A DNA stretch of 50,208 bases from Bacteroidaceae bacterium (GTDB lineage Bacteria > Bacteroidota > Bacteroidia > Bacteroidales > Bacteroidaceae): positions 1 to 50,208 of the forward strand of contig JAFUYM010000023.1 of the NCBI GenBank assembly GCA_017470525.1, in the 5' to 3' direction. The notes beneath the pieces are model-generated. The model made no database searches. It had not been told where the DNA came from and saw only the letters and a program-made list of their open reading frames with translations. How positions within the stretch are numbered: the stretch's first letter is position 1; the number at the start of each line of letters is the position of its first letter. The translations under genes were made by a program, and so were the position numbers. Shown here piece after piece: positions 1 to 7,745 of the stretch.

Positions 1-87
1 ATATATTATATTTTATTATATATATTATATATACGCGGGGCGCACGGGGCAAAAATGATAAAATGATAAAATGATAAAATGATAAAT
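1..87. repeat. AT tract and 8-bp tandem repeat
   Basis: Positions 1-33 are almost pure alternating A/T. Positions 52-87 hold about 4.5 copies of the 8-bp unit AAAATGAT. No gene is supported in 1-318; the stretch 95-220 has no feature I can name. Confidence 0.7.
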
Positions 88-228
88 CCACGGGGTGAGG
101 ATGTCTGCCATGTCGGTTTTGCAATTGGCAAGTCCACTGGCTTGCGATGGTTCAATTCACAGGCTCTCGTCGCACATCGTTAGCCCGTCAATTCCAAGAT
201 AGTGAAAAAAGTTGGAAAATAATTGCTG

Positions 229-265
229 TTTTGTTTTCATAATTCAGAAAAAAGCACTAACTTTG
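229..265 (+). promoter_or_regulatory. Putative Bacteroidetes promoter
   Basis: A -7 box TAACTTTG lies at 258-265 and a TTTTG at 229-233 could serve as the -33 box. The gap of 24 bp is longer than the usual 19-21 bp. It would drive the truncated HU-like frame at 319. Confidence 0.45.
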
Positions 266-318
266 CAGCGATTCATAGAATAAACCACTTTGTTTAACCT
301 TAAATCTTTTCAAGAACT

Positions 319-456
319 ATGGGACAGATTCAGTATCGAAGAGTAGCGACGAGACTCGGCTTCAGGGAGAATAAGCCTGTGGTGTACAAGATTCGCCAGT
401 TGACCTATCCGCCCGTGAAGGAGAAGGACCTCGTGAAGTATGCAGCCAACGCGGCT
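319..456 (+). pseudogene. Truncated HU-like DNA-binding protein
   Basis: About 46 residues starting MGQIQYRRVATRLGF and running to KEKDLVKYAANAA resemble the N-terminus of the Bacteroidetes HU-like (HU/IHF-related) nucleoid-protein family, normally about 120-160 residues. After the AANAA segment the frame continues into a Phe-rich, unrelated stretch, then a large hairpin, then antisense guaA. The HU core and DNA-binding arm are therefore missing. A promoter-like element lies upstream, so the start may still be expressed. The family call rests on the N-terminal pattern alone. I read it as a remnant cut by rearrangement; a fast-evolving short protein is the alternative. Confidence 0.45.
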
Positions 457-496
457 GCCTTCTTTTCTTCATTTTTTCATTTTTTGTATGAAAAAC

Positions 497-568
497 CGCT
501 TCGCTTGAAGTTAGAGACGTATGTAATGCTGTTGGCAATCGGTATCGTCTTTAACTTCGAGCGAAGCG
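497..568 (-). terminator. Large hairpin downstream of guaA, probable terminator
   Basis: Arms at 497-519 and 546-568 are inverted complements over 23 bp with two mismatches, around a 26-nt loop. Read on the minus strand the hairpin follows the guaA stop by about 15 nt and is followed by GGTTTTT. It fits a Rho-independent terminator, but the long arms could also be a small mobile repeat. Confidence 0.6.
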
Positions 569-582
569 ATAACTCCCGAGAA

Positions 583-2190
583 CTACTCCCACTCTATTGT
601 TGCCGGTGGTTTGGAGGACAGGTCGTAGCAGACGCGGTTGATGCCACGGACGTTGCGGATGATTTGGTTGCTGACCTCAGCAAGAAACTCGTAGGGGAGT
701 TTTGCCCAGTCGGCTGTCATGGCATCGGAGGAGGTAACGGCACGGAGTGCAACAGGGTGTTCGTAGGTGCGCTCGTCGCCCATCACACCCACGCTCTTCA
801 CGTCGGAGAGGAGGATGGCACCTGCTTGCCAAATCTGGTCGTAGAGAGAGACTTCGATGGTACCATCCTGCATGTCGGCTGGCACACCGGCGGCGAGCAC
901 TTTGCGGGCTTCTTCGCCTGAGAGTTTCACCTTCCAGTTGCGCAAGCCACGGATGAAAATGTCGTCGGCATCTTGCAGCATACGCACCTTCTCGGGGGTG
1001 ATGTCGCCAAGGATGCGAACGGCGAGACCTGGACCAGGGAAGGGGTGGCGAGTGATGAGGTGTTCGGGCATCTGGAGTTGACGACCCACACGGCGCACTT
1101 CGTCCTTGAAGAGCCACTTGAGGGGTTCGCAGAGTTTCAAGCCCATCTTCTCGGGCAGACCGCCCACATTGTGGTGAGACTTGATGACCTTGCCTGTGAT
1201 GTTGAGCGACTCGATGCGGTCGGGATAAATCGTTCCTTGTGCCAACCACTTGGCTCCTTCGATTTTCTTCGCCTCGGCTTCAAACACGTCGATGAAGCCA
1301 GCACCGATAATCTTGCGTTTGCGTTCAGGTTCTGCCACTCCTGCCAGTTCGGTGTAGAACTTCTGAGAAGCATCGACACCCACCACGTTCAGACCGAGGC
1401 ACTCGTAATCGCGAAGCACATCGGTAAACTCGTTCTTGCGAAGGAGTCCGTTGTTGACGAAGATGCAGGTGAGGTTCTTTCCGATGGCGCGATGGAGCAA
1501 CACGGCTGCCACCGAAGAATCGACACCACCTGAGAGACCGAGAATCACTTTGTCGTCGCCTACCTGCTGACGCAGTTCTGCCACCGTCTGGTCAACGAAC
1601 GAAGCGGGCGACCAGTCTTGTTTGCCGCCGCAAATATCGACGACGAAATTCTTCAGCAACTGAGTGCCGTCGATGGAGTGGAACACTTCGGGATGGTACT
1701 GCACCCCCCAAATCTTCTCGTCGTTGGCTGCGTAGGCGGCGTACTTGACGGTGGCTGTGGAGGCGATGCAACGGAAGCCTTCGGGCAACTGGGTGATGGT
1801 GTCGCCATGCGACATCCACACTTGGCTGTTCGGGGCAAAATCCTTCAGAAGCGGGTTGCCTTCTTCCATGAACTCAAGGTTGGCACGTCCGTACTCACGG
1901 GTGCCTTCGGGCTCCACTTTGCCACCAAAGGTGTGTGCCATCAACTGCGCGCCGTAGCAGATGCCGAGGATGGGGTACTTGCCTCGAATCTGCGAGAAGT
2001 CAAGTTTGAAGGCGCGTTCCTCATAGACGCTGTAGGGCGAGCCCGACAGGATGACACCTATCACGTCGGGGTCATCCTGCGGAAACTTGTTGTAGGGCAT
2101 GATTTCGCAAAAGGTGTTCAACTCGCGCACACGGCGTCCGATGAGTTGGGTGGTTTGCGAACCAAAGTCCAAAATGATGATTTTCTGCAT
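583..2190 (-). CDS. guaA: GMP synthase (glutamine-hydrolysing)
   Basis: Converts XMP to GMP with glutamine and ATP, the last step of guanine nucleotide synthesis, in the cytosol. The 535-residue protein has an N-terminal class I glutamine amidotransferase domain with the nucleophile in GICYGAQ (C78) and the His/Glu pair in GVQYHPEVF (H166, E168). It is followed by an ATP-pyrophosphatase domain with SGGVDSS at 220-226 and the GMP synthase dimerisation domain ending in KPPATIEWE. Length and ends match full-length GuaA. The start gives the canonical [15 protein letters not shown] opening. It is transcribed alone: a -7-like box (TAAATTTG on the minus strand) lies at 2227-2234 and a hairpin terminator follows the stop. 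Nothing looks damaged. Confidence 0.97.
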   Translation of the reverse strand: MQKIIILDFGSQTTQLIGRRVRELNTFCEIMPYNKFPQDDPDVIGVILSGSPYSVYEERAFKLDFSQIRGKYPILGICYGAQLMAHTFGGKVEPEGTREYGRANLEFMEEGNPLLKDFAPNSQVWMSHGDTITQLPEGFRCIASTATVKYAAYAANDEKIWGVQYHPEVFHSIDGTQLLKNFVVDICGGKQDWSPASFVDQTVAELRQQVGDDKVILGLSGGVDSSVAAVLLHRAIGKNLTCIFVNNGLLRKNEFTDVLRDYECLGLNVVGVDASQKFYTELAGVAEPERKRKIIGAGFIDVFEAEAKKIEGAKWLAQGTIYPDRIESLNITGKVIKSHHNVGGLPEKMGLKLCEPLKWLFKDEVRRVGRQLQMPEHLITRHPFPGPGLAVRILGDITPEKVRMLQDADDIFIRGLRNWKVKLSGEEARKVLAAGVPADMQDGTIEVSLYDQIWQAGAILLSDVKSVGVMGDERTYEHPVALRAVTSSDAMTADWAKLPYEFLAEVSNQIIRNVRGINRVCYDLSSKPPATIEWE

Positions 2191-2226
2191 ATATTATATA
2201 ATATGTGTAAGTGTCCTTAGAAAATG

Positions 2227-2234
2227 CAAATTTA
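2227..2234 (-). promoter_or_regulatory. -7 box upstream of guaA
   Basis: On the minus strand this reads TAAATTTG, matching the Bacteroidetes -7 consensus TAnnTTTG, about 37 bp before the guaA start. I do not see a convincing -33 TTTG at the expected distance. Confidence 0.4.
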
Positions 2235-2277
2235 CGTAAAAATCTTGATTTATAAGCCCGCCACCATAAAAAACATC

Positions 2278-2434
2278 AATTATCGGAACAAATTATCGTT
2301 AATTATTGGTCATTATCGTTTATCTTGCGCCGCAGCGCAAGAGCCACCAAAAACTTTTTTTTGCTCCTTCACCGTCAAGACGGCTTGGAAAAACGAAAAT
2401 TGCCGATAATTAACGATCATTTGTTCCGATAATT
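2278..2434. mobile_element. MITE-like inverted-repeat element
   Basis: Two 32-bp terminal arms (2278-2309 and 2403-2434) are inverted complements with two mismatches; each outer end reads AATTATCGGAACAAA. The 93-bp interior has a perfect hairpin CTTGCGC/GCGCAAG (2324-2341) and CCGTC/GACGG (2372-2383). No protein is encoded. Size and structure fit a miniature inverted-repeat transposable element. No clear target-site duplication was seen. It sits upstream of guaA and beyond the 3' end of the DUF4421 gene. Confidence 0.65.
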
Positions 2435-2496
2435 TTTTGTTTTATAGAGAAAAGGTACAAAAAATCTGACCACGGAATTTGCAACAAGAAAATTTG

Positions 2497-3498
2497 CTAC
2501 AATCGCATGCCCAGACAAAGCCGGGCGCGCCACTTGCTGTAGTTGATGTCCACAACGTCGTCGCCCAACAGTGAATTGGTCACCACTAATGTGCTGGCAA
2601 GGAAGTACTTCTTGTTGATGGTATAGACAATGGCTGCCCGCTCGGTGAGAATCAGGTCGGGAAACTTCGTGTCCATGTCTTGACGCACACCATCCACTTT
2701 GATGTTGTTGTAGTTGCCTATCACCAATGTAGGAAGTGCTGAAAAATGCAGAAGCCATCGCTTACCAGGCACCCAGTTGTAGCCATAGCCACCACCGATG
2801 CCAAAATGACCAATGTATATACGCATTGTAGACGCATAATCTGGAACTTTTTCAGTGGTTTTCAAACTGCCGCCCATATAAGAGAAGCCCACCAGCCAGG
2901 AACCAGCACTTCGCCGCTGGATGTAAGACTGAGTGAAAGCAGCCGGATAGGAGAAGCGTTTCCCGTTGAAAGCATAGTAGCCATTGATGTTCAACATTTT
3001 TAGCCCCATCATTCCTTTCTCTAAAAAGGAACTCTGTTCGCCTATTGATGTGGGACCCGAGAGCGTTTTCGAGTTCTGATACACCACATCTATTCCATAG
3101 CGATTGGCATAGGCATTGAGGTTAATCTCAAAATCCTTATTTTTGCCGCTGAGTTTACCAGGATTGAGTGCCAACCCTGCTGTGATGCCTCGATAGTTCA
3201 CACCGACACTCATCGTGGCTTTCATGTCTGTCTTCAAACGACCTCTCCAATACACACCATCGAGATGTCTATCTGCATGAAATCTCGACCCTGACACATT
3301 GTCACGCAATTTCAACAGCCATGTCTCTTGGGGGCGTTGAATGTAAGTTGTATCATACTTGCCGCTATAGTAACGGGCTGTGACAGCACTGTCAATCCGT
3401 TCCCTCATCATTTCCCTCTTCGTTTGGGCTATCATGGTGAGGGTGCTCATCACAAAGACAAAACATAACGAGGCTCTTATATTGAGATATTTTTTCAT
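2497..3498 (-). CDS. DUF4421 family exported protein
   Basis: 333 residues with an N-terminal signal peptide (about 1-24, ending TMIAQ) and alternating beta-rich segments ending in LCLGMRL, typical of a predicted outer-membrane beta-barrel. The body pattern (TWLLKLRDNVSG near the start, GLALNPGKLSGKNKDFEINLN, then a central IGHFGIGGGYGYNWVPG) matches what I know of DUF4421 proteins, a Bacteroidetes-only family without known function. Its start overlaps the stop of the upstream MurU-like gene by 4 bp (3495-3498), so the two are translationally coupled and it is the last gene of the minus-strand block. A role in the envelope is inferred only from the signal peptide and barrel pattern. Confidence 0.75.
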   Translation of the reverse strand: MKKYLNIRASLCFVFVMSTLTMIAQTKREMMRERIDSAVTARYYSGKYDTTYIQRPQETWLLKLRDNVSGSRFHADRHLDGVYWRGRLKTDMKATMSVGVNYRGITAGLALNPGKLSGKNKDFEINLNAYANRYGIDVVYQNSKTLSGPTSIGEQSSFLEKGMMGLKMLNINGYYAFNGKRFSYPAAFTQSYIQRRSAGSWLVGFSYMGGSLKTTEKVPDYASTMRIYIGHFGIGGGYGYNWVPGKRWLLHFSALPTLVIGNYNNIKVDGVRQDMDTKFPDLILTERAAIVYTINKKYFLASTLVVTNSLLGDDVVDINYSKWRARLCLGMRL

Positions 3499-4214
3499 AG
3501 ATTCAGAAACTCCTCTGCCTTGGCGATGGTGTCGAGTTTACCCACATCGAGCAGTTGAAGTCGCGGGTCGAAGTGGCAACGAATCTCGACTTTGTCGCAG
3601 ATGGAGAGGTAGAAGTCGATGATGGAGAACTTGCCCTGCCACGAATCCATGAGTGGAAGGAGGGAGGGATGGAAGACTTGGATGCCTGAGAAAGCCAGCC
3701 CACGCGCTGGGCGTTCCTTGATGTCGGGATAGGGCGACTTGAACTCTCCAGTGGCAATATTTGTCCAACCGACGAGGCGGTCGGTATCGTCGAAGAGGAG
3801 GTAGCGTTGGGTCTTGCGGTCGGAAACAAGGAGGGTTGTGGCGGTGGCGTTGTTGTAGAGAGAAAGGAGGTCGGCATTGCTGAGGATATCGACGTTGTGG
3901 ACGAGGATGGGCTGGTCGTCAGAGAAGAGCCGAGCCGCTTTCTTGAGTCCCCCACCCGTTTCGAGCAGCATGTCGATCTCATCGCTGAACTGGATGTTGA
4001 TGCCAAAGGAGTTGTTGGCACGGACGAAGTCGATGATTTGTTGGGCAAAGTGGTGGACGTTGATGACGATGTCGGTCACGCCGATGCCTTTCAGCCGCTC
4101 GATGAGAATCTGCACGAGTGGCTTACCACCTACAGGCACCATCGCTTTGGGCATGGTGTCGGTGAGGGGTTTGAGACGAGTGCCGAGTCCGGCGGCGAAA
4201 ATTAAAGCATTCAT
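3495..4214 (-). CDS. MurU-like sugar-1-phosphate nucleotidyltransferase
   Basis: 239 residues with the nucleotidyltransferase signature FAAGLGTRLKPLTDTMPKAM at the N-terminus, substrate motif LETGGGLKKA and metal-site region VHNVDIL. Overall spacing resembles MurU, which makes UDP-MurNAc from MurNAc-1-phosphate in the AmgK/MurU cell-wall recycling route, but related enzymes use other sugar phosphates, so the substrate is uncertain. It follows the AmgK-like kinase-RapZ fusion by 19 nt and overlaps the DUF4421 gene by 4 bp. Kinase followed by nucleotidyltransferase is the same order of chemistry as AmgK/MurU: phosphorylate the anomeric carbon, then transfer a nucleotide. Cytosolic. Confidence 0.8.
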   Translation of the reverse strand: MNALIFAAGLGTRLKPLTDTMPKAMVPVGGKPLVQILIERLKGIGVTDIVINVHHFAQQIIDFVRANNSFGINIQFSDEIDMLLETGGGLKKAARLFSDDQPILVHNVDILSNADLLSLYNNATATTLLVSDRKTQRYLLFDDTDRLVGWTNIATGEFKSPYPDIKERPARGLAFSGIQVFHPSLLPLMDSWQGKFSIIDFYLSICDKVEIRCHFDPRLQLLDVGKLDTIAKAEEFLNL

Positions 4215-4233
4215 TAAAATTCGTTTAATTCGT

Positions 4234-5838
4234 TCAATTCGTAGTCAAAGAATATTCGATGTTTTGTTCGCGATGACAGATGTGGACTTCCACACCAAAC
4301 TTCTGGTGGATATGTTCGGCAACATGTTGTGCTGAATAGACGGAGCGGTGGCGACCTCCTGTGCAGCCGAAGGAGATTTGGAGGTTGGTGAAGCCACGTT
4401 CGATGAAGCGAGCCACATGGAAATCGACAATTTTATAGACGCTGTCGAGGAAGGTGAGGATTTCGCCATCTGCTTCGAGAAAGTCGATGACGGGTTGGTC
4501 GAGTCCTGTGAGGGGTTTGTATTCGTCGTATCTGCCAGGATTGTGGGTGCTGCGACAATCAAACACGTAGCCTCCACCGTTACCGCTTTCGTCGGCAGGG
4601 ATTCCTTTCTTGAAGGAGAAGGAGAAAATGCGGACTACAAGAGAAGACCCCCTCTGTCCTTTGGACATCTCCCCCTCGAAATCACCCCCTGAGGGGAGAC
4701 CATTCGGCGTGTTAGCCGATAGAATGTAAGTTTTGTCGTTTTGGAGATAGGTGGCGACTTTGGCTTTCTTCTCTGCCTCAACTGCCCTACTCTTTTCGTC
4801 CTGTTCGTTTTGGGCGATGAGGGAGAGGCAGACTTCTTTCAGATAGGGGTATGCGTCACTGGTGCCCAAGGAAAGTTCTTGCTGCAAGTTGCGGATGGCA
4901 AGGGGGATGCTGTTGATAAAATACTCCTTCTTTTCCCACAAACCACGATAGCCATAGGCACCGAGCACTTGCAGAATGCGGAAGAGAACAAAAAGATGGA
5001 GTTTGGGCAGGAAATCCGCCTTTGACATCGGCTTGAAGGCTTGAAGGGCATCCAAATATCCATCAATCAGTTGGTTACGCAAGGCATCGGAGAACTTGGC
5101 AGAGGATTGCCACAGAAAAGAAGCCACATCGTAATAGATGGGACCTCTACGACCACCTTGAAAGTCGATGAAATAAGGTTCGCCGTCTTTCAACATCACG
5201 TTGCGTGACTGGAAATCGCGATAGAGGAAGGTGTTGTCGGTGTCGCTCAAAAGGTCATCAGCCAAGGCTTCAAAATCGTGCAGGAGTTTATATTCGTTGA
5301 ACTCCACCTCCTTGAGTTTCAAGAAGCAGTATTTGAAGTAGTTGAGGTCGAACATCACACTCGTTCTGTCCATCTCTGCCTGCGGATAGCAACAGGAGAA
5401 GGTTTCTGCCACCTTGGGGTACACAACCGGAAGGAACTGAAATTGAGGAAGGACACGAATGGCTTGGCGAATGGCATTGATTTCCTGCTTGCTATAGTTC
5501 CCGTTGTTTGTGCGTCCTTCACTGATGAAGGTGTACAAGGACACGTCGCCCAAGTCCTCCTGTAAATACACCATTTCATCTTCAGAAACAGCAAAGACTT
5601 CGGGAACAGGAAGATGGGCTTCCTTAAACACACGAGCCCACGTGACAAAGGCATGATTCTCTTCGCGATTGGTGCCTATCACAGCAATGAGGGTTGAGAG
5701 TTGAGGGTTGAGAGTTGGGTGTACTTGTCTCCCCTGAACACGGAAATACTGACGGTTGCTGCCTGCTGCCGACAAGGGCACAATGCTTTCTGGCTCATGC
5801 CCCGTCAAACGCTTATATAATGAATGTACCCTTTCCAT
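4234..5838 (-). CDS. AmgK-like phosphotransferase fused to RapZ C-terminal domain
   Basis: 534 residues. About 1-330 is an aminoglycoside-phosphotransferase-fold kinase resembling AmgK (anomeric MurNAc/GlcNAc kinase). Its catalytic loop reads LYRDFQSRNVM with D208 and N213, and IDFQGG carries metal-binding D225; the usual His before RD is Tyr here. After a charged linker, about 400-534 matches the C-terminal domain of RapZ: PADESGNGGGYVFDCRSTHNPG, KPLTGLDQPV, FGCTGGRHRSV. In E. coli this domain binds glucosamine-6-phosphate and regulatory RNA. Two short repeats lie inside the reading frame (5689-5716 and 4646-4700). The MurU-like gene follows directly. Inference: sugar salvage with an attached sugar-phosphate sensor. 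The fusion is seen; the sensing is not proven. Confidence 0.85.
   Translation of the reverse strand: MERVHSLYKRLTGHEPESIVPLSAAGSNRQYFRVQGRQVHPTLNPQLSTLIAVIGTNREENHAFVTWARVFKEAHLPVPEVFAVSEDEMVYLQEDLGDVSLYTFISEGRTNNGNYSKQEINAIRQAIRVLPQFQFLPVVYPKVAETFSCCYPQAEMDRTSVMFDLNYFKYCFLKLKEVEFNEYKLLHDFEALADDLLSDTDNTFLYRDFQSRNVMLKDGEPYFIDFQGGRRGPIYYDVASFLWQSSAKFSDALRNQLIDGYLDALQAFKPMSKADFLPKLHLFVLFRILQVLGAYGYRGLWEKKEYFINSIPLAIRNLQQELSLGTSDAYPYLKEVCLSLIAQNEQDEKSRAVEAEKKAKVATYLQNDKTYILSANTPNGLPSGGDFEGEMSKGQRGSSLVVRIFSFSFKKGIPADESGNGGGYVFDCRSTHNPGRYDEYKPLTGLDQPVIDFLEADGEILTFLDSVYKIVDFHVARFIERGFTNLQISFGCTGGRHRSVYSAQHVAEHIHQKFGVEVHICHREQNIEYSLTTN
4646..4700. repeat. Intragenic short repeat in the kinase-RapZ linker
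   Basis: The + strand holds CCCCCTCTGTCCTTTGGACA and continues as TCTCCCCCTCGAAATCACC then CCCTGAGGGG. This C/G-clustered string has the look of the short interspersed repeat common in Bacteroidetes genomes. It translates in frame on the minus strand as roughly NGLPSGGDFEGEMSKGQRGSS, in the linker between the two domains. Confidence 0.5.
5689..5716. repeat. 14-bp tandem repeat inside the kinase domain
   Basis: Two exact copies of GAGGGTTGAGAGTT. On the coding strand this gives the peptide TLNPQLSTL inside the N-terminal lobe of the kinase. The same kind of AACTCTCAACCCTCAACTC string is a frequent Bacteroidetes dispersed repeat. It keeps the frame open. Confidence 0.7.
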
Positions 5839-5888
5839 ATCTGCTATTTAGATGCTCAAAAACTGTCAACTCGCAATTGTCAACGCCC

Positions 5889-7100
5889 CTACTCCTTTCT
5901 TTTCCAAATGCTCATCACCTTGTTCTTCACAGCCACCACATTGAAGGCACTGACTACAACCAGCAAAACCAATCCAACAAGCAAGGCTGGAATGACGGAT
6001 GGGGCTTCATAGTCGGGGAAGAAACTCTCGAACAAACCAAGATAGACATTTCTGACTATCAGCAAAATCACCACAGCCAAAATCAACACCAAGACATTGA
6101 GTCCGATGGTCAAAGCCTGATAAGGGAACGACACTTTGGCTGGTGAATAACCAATCAGCAAGAGGTTTTCGAGTTTCGTGCTGTTCTTTTGCACCAACAA
6201 GAAAACGCTGAGCATCAGAATGTAGAAAGACAAAGCACTGATGACCAAGCCTATGACCATGACAATGCTCACAATGATGCGCAGGACATACGTGGTCTTT
6301 GAAGCATCGAGTTTGTCTTCATCCGTCTCGTAGTCGTGGTCCTGTAAGTAAGTCGTGATGTGTTCGTCGGTGGGGTTGTTCACCTCCAGAATCAAACGGG
6401 TCGGCTCCTTCACGGCATCAGTGCTGGCATATTGCCGATTCGCCCATTGCATGAAGGCTTCTGGCACCAAGATGGTGTTCAGACGAGAAGAGAAACCGAC
6501 GATTCGACCCGTGTAACTGTCACTATGCCCATTGCCAGCAATCTCGATGCCCAGTTTCATCGCACCCAAGATGCCTTCACTGAGTTTGGGCAGTCCCTTG
6601 CCTTGGGCATAGCCGAAATTATAAAGGTCGAGATAATTCTTCGGCAAGATAATAGGAATTTCATCATTCCCCTCCTGATAGTTCCACGCATCGCTTTGCA
6701 CATCGACAAACGCATCGGGCACACTCTCGAAAAACATCTCTGTGGAGAACTTCACAAAACCCTGCACATCGAATCTTGCCCGCACATTGAAAGAACTGGG
6801 GGTGAAGGCACCGATGCGCTCCACAAAATCTTCTTCCCCTAATTCCTCTACATCGCCTTTCGTAAACACATTGGTTTTGCCCGTCAATCCCGACAAGGCA
6901 CTAATTTTTTTGTTGACAATCAGGTAATCTGCCTTCATGAAACTGTCTTCCTTATCCAATGCCTGATAATCATTATAGAACTGCACTCCCAACAGAATGA
7001 TGACCACACCGACCAGGTTGGCGAAGAAGAATCCTACAAACTGCGGAATGCTGATGTGCTGACGTAAAAGTTTCCAAACTAATTTCATCTTCATCACCAT
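5889..7100 (-). CDS. FtsX/MacB-like ABC transporter permease
   Basis: 403 residues with the four-helix plan of FtsX-like permeases: one membrane segment at about 18-42 (IPQFVGFFFANLVGVVII), a large periplasmic region of some 220 residues, then three C-terminal segments (about 272-300, 325-350, 370-395). It starts one base after the stop of the ATP-binding gene, so the pair forms a transporter. Permeases of this class usually move lipids or lipoproteins or transmit force rather than import solutes. The preceding gene encodes a DUF4836 lipoprotein, so a role in envelope maintenance is plausible. The substrate is unknown. Downstream Met codons at 7094 and 7088 are alternative starts. Confidence 0.8.
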   Translation of the reverse strand: MVMKMKLVWKLLRQHISIPQFVGFFFANLVGVVIILLGVQFYNDYQALDKEDSFMKADYLIVNKKISALSGLTGKTNVFTKGDVEELGEEDFVERIGAFTPSSFNVRARFDVQGFVKFSTEMFFESVPDAFVDVQSDAWNYQEGNDEIPIILPKNYLDLYNFGYAQGKGLPKLSEGILGAMKLGIEIAGNGHSDSYTGRIVGFSSRLNTILVPEAFMQWANRQYASTDAVKEPTRLILEVNNPTDEHITTYLQDHDYETDEDKLDASKTTYVLRIIVSIVMVIGLVISALSFYILMLSVFLLVQKNSTKLENLLLIGYSPAKVSFPYQALTIGLNVLVLILAVVILLIVRNVYLGLFESFFPDYEAPSVIPALLVGLVLLVVVSAFNVVAVKNKVMSIWKRKE

Positions 7101-7745
7101 TTATAGGTTAAACACTCTTTCATACTTCAAGTCAATGTGCTTGCCAATGCTCGTAGCGATGATGCCCGCTCCCTGCTTCTTCGCCTCTTCCGTCATGATG
7201 CGACCCATGATTTCTGCATTGGCATCGTCGAGATGACTGATAGGTTCATCGACTAACAGAAAATCGAAAGGTTGGCAAAGGGCACGAATGAGTGCGACAC
7301 GCTGCTGCTGCCCGAAGGACATGCGTCCTAACTTAGCATCCAGTTTGTCGGTGATGCCCAACATGTCGAACCATTCAAGAATCTGCTTCTTCTTCTGAAA
7401 TCCAGTCAGTTTGTTCTTAATCTGCACATTCTCCAAAGCAGTCAGTTCAGGAAACATCCTCAGTTCTTGCCATAGCAAGGCAAAATGTTTCTTGCGGATG
7501 TCCGTCCACTGCTTTACGGTGTACCGACTAATGTCTTCCCCATCGAATAGAATCTGTCCCTGGTAGTCGTGACGATAACCATAAATGTAACTGCACAAGG
7601 ACGATTTTCCCGTACCCGAGTTGGCTTCCACCAAATAGAGTTTTCCCCGTTCCAGTTCCACCTTCTGCTTCCAGATGTCGCTCACGATGTCATCGCGATT
7701 GACAAACACATCAGGAAGTGTGTCAATTAGTTGTATCTTGTCCAT
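7101..7745 (-). CDS. ABC transporter ATP-binding protein
   Basis: 214 residues: Walker A ANSGTGKSS (41-49), Q-loop WQ (Q93), signature MSFGQQQR (142-148), Walker B DFLLVDEP with catalytic E167, D-loop SHLDD. The position of the switch His reads IIATSIGKH, with Ser at 199 instead of His; H203 follows four residues later. It energises the FtsX-like permease encoded immediately downstream. Its start overlaps the stop of the upstream lipoprotein gene by 1 bp, so all three are probably translated together. Confidence 0.88.
   Translation of the reverse strand: MDKIQLIDTLPDVFVNRDDIVSDIWKQKVELERGKLYLVEANSGTGKSSLCSYIYGYRHDYQGQILFDGEDISRYTVKQWTDIRKKHFALLWQELRMFPELTALENVQIKNKLTGFQKKKQILEWFDMLGITDKLDAKLGRMSFGQQQRVALIRALCQPFDFLLVDEPISHLDDANAEIMGRIMTEEAKKQGAGIIATSIGKHIDLKYERVFNL

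Noticed and set aside
88-220. tRNA-like string around 148-178
   Set aside because: GGTTCAATTC resembles a T-loop, but no acceptor stem or anticodon arm can be built around it.
457-921. C-terminal part of the 200-codon frame starting at 319
   Set aside because: It is antisense to guaA and unlike any HU-like sequence.
677-1249. 190-residue minus-strand frame overlapping guaA
   Set aside because: Same-strand frame shift of guaA with an Arg/Ser/His-rich composition typical of shadow frames.
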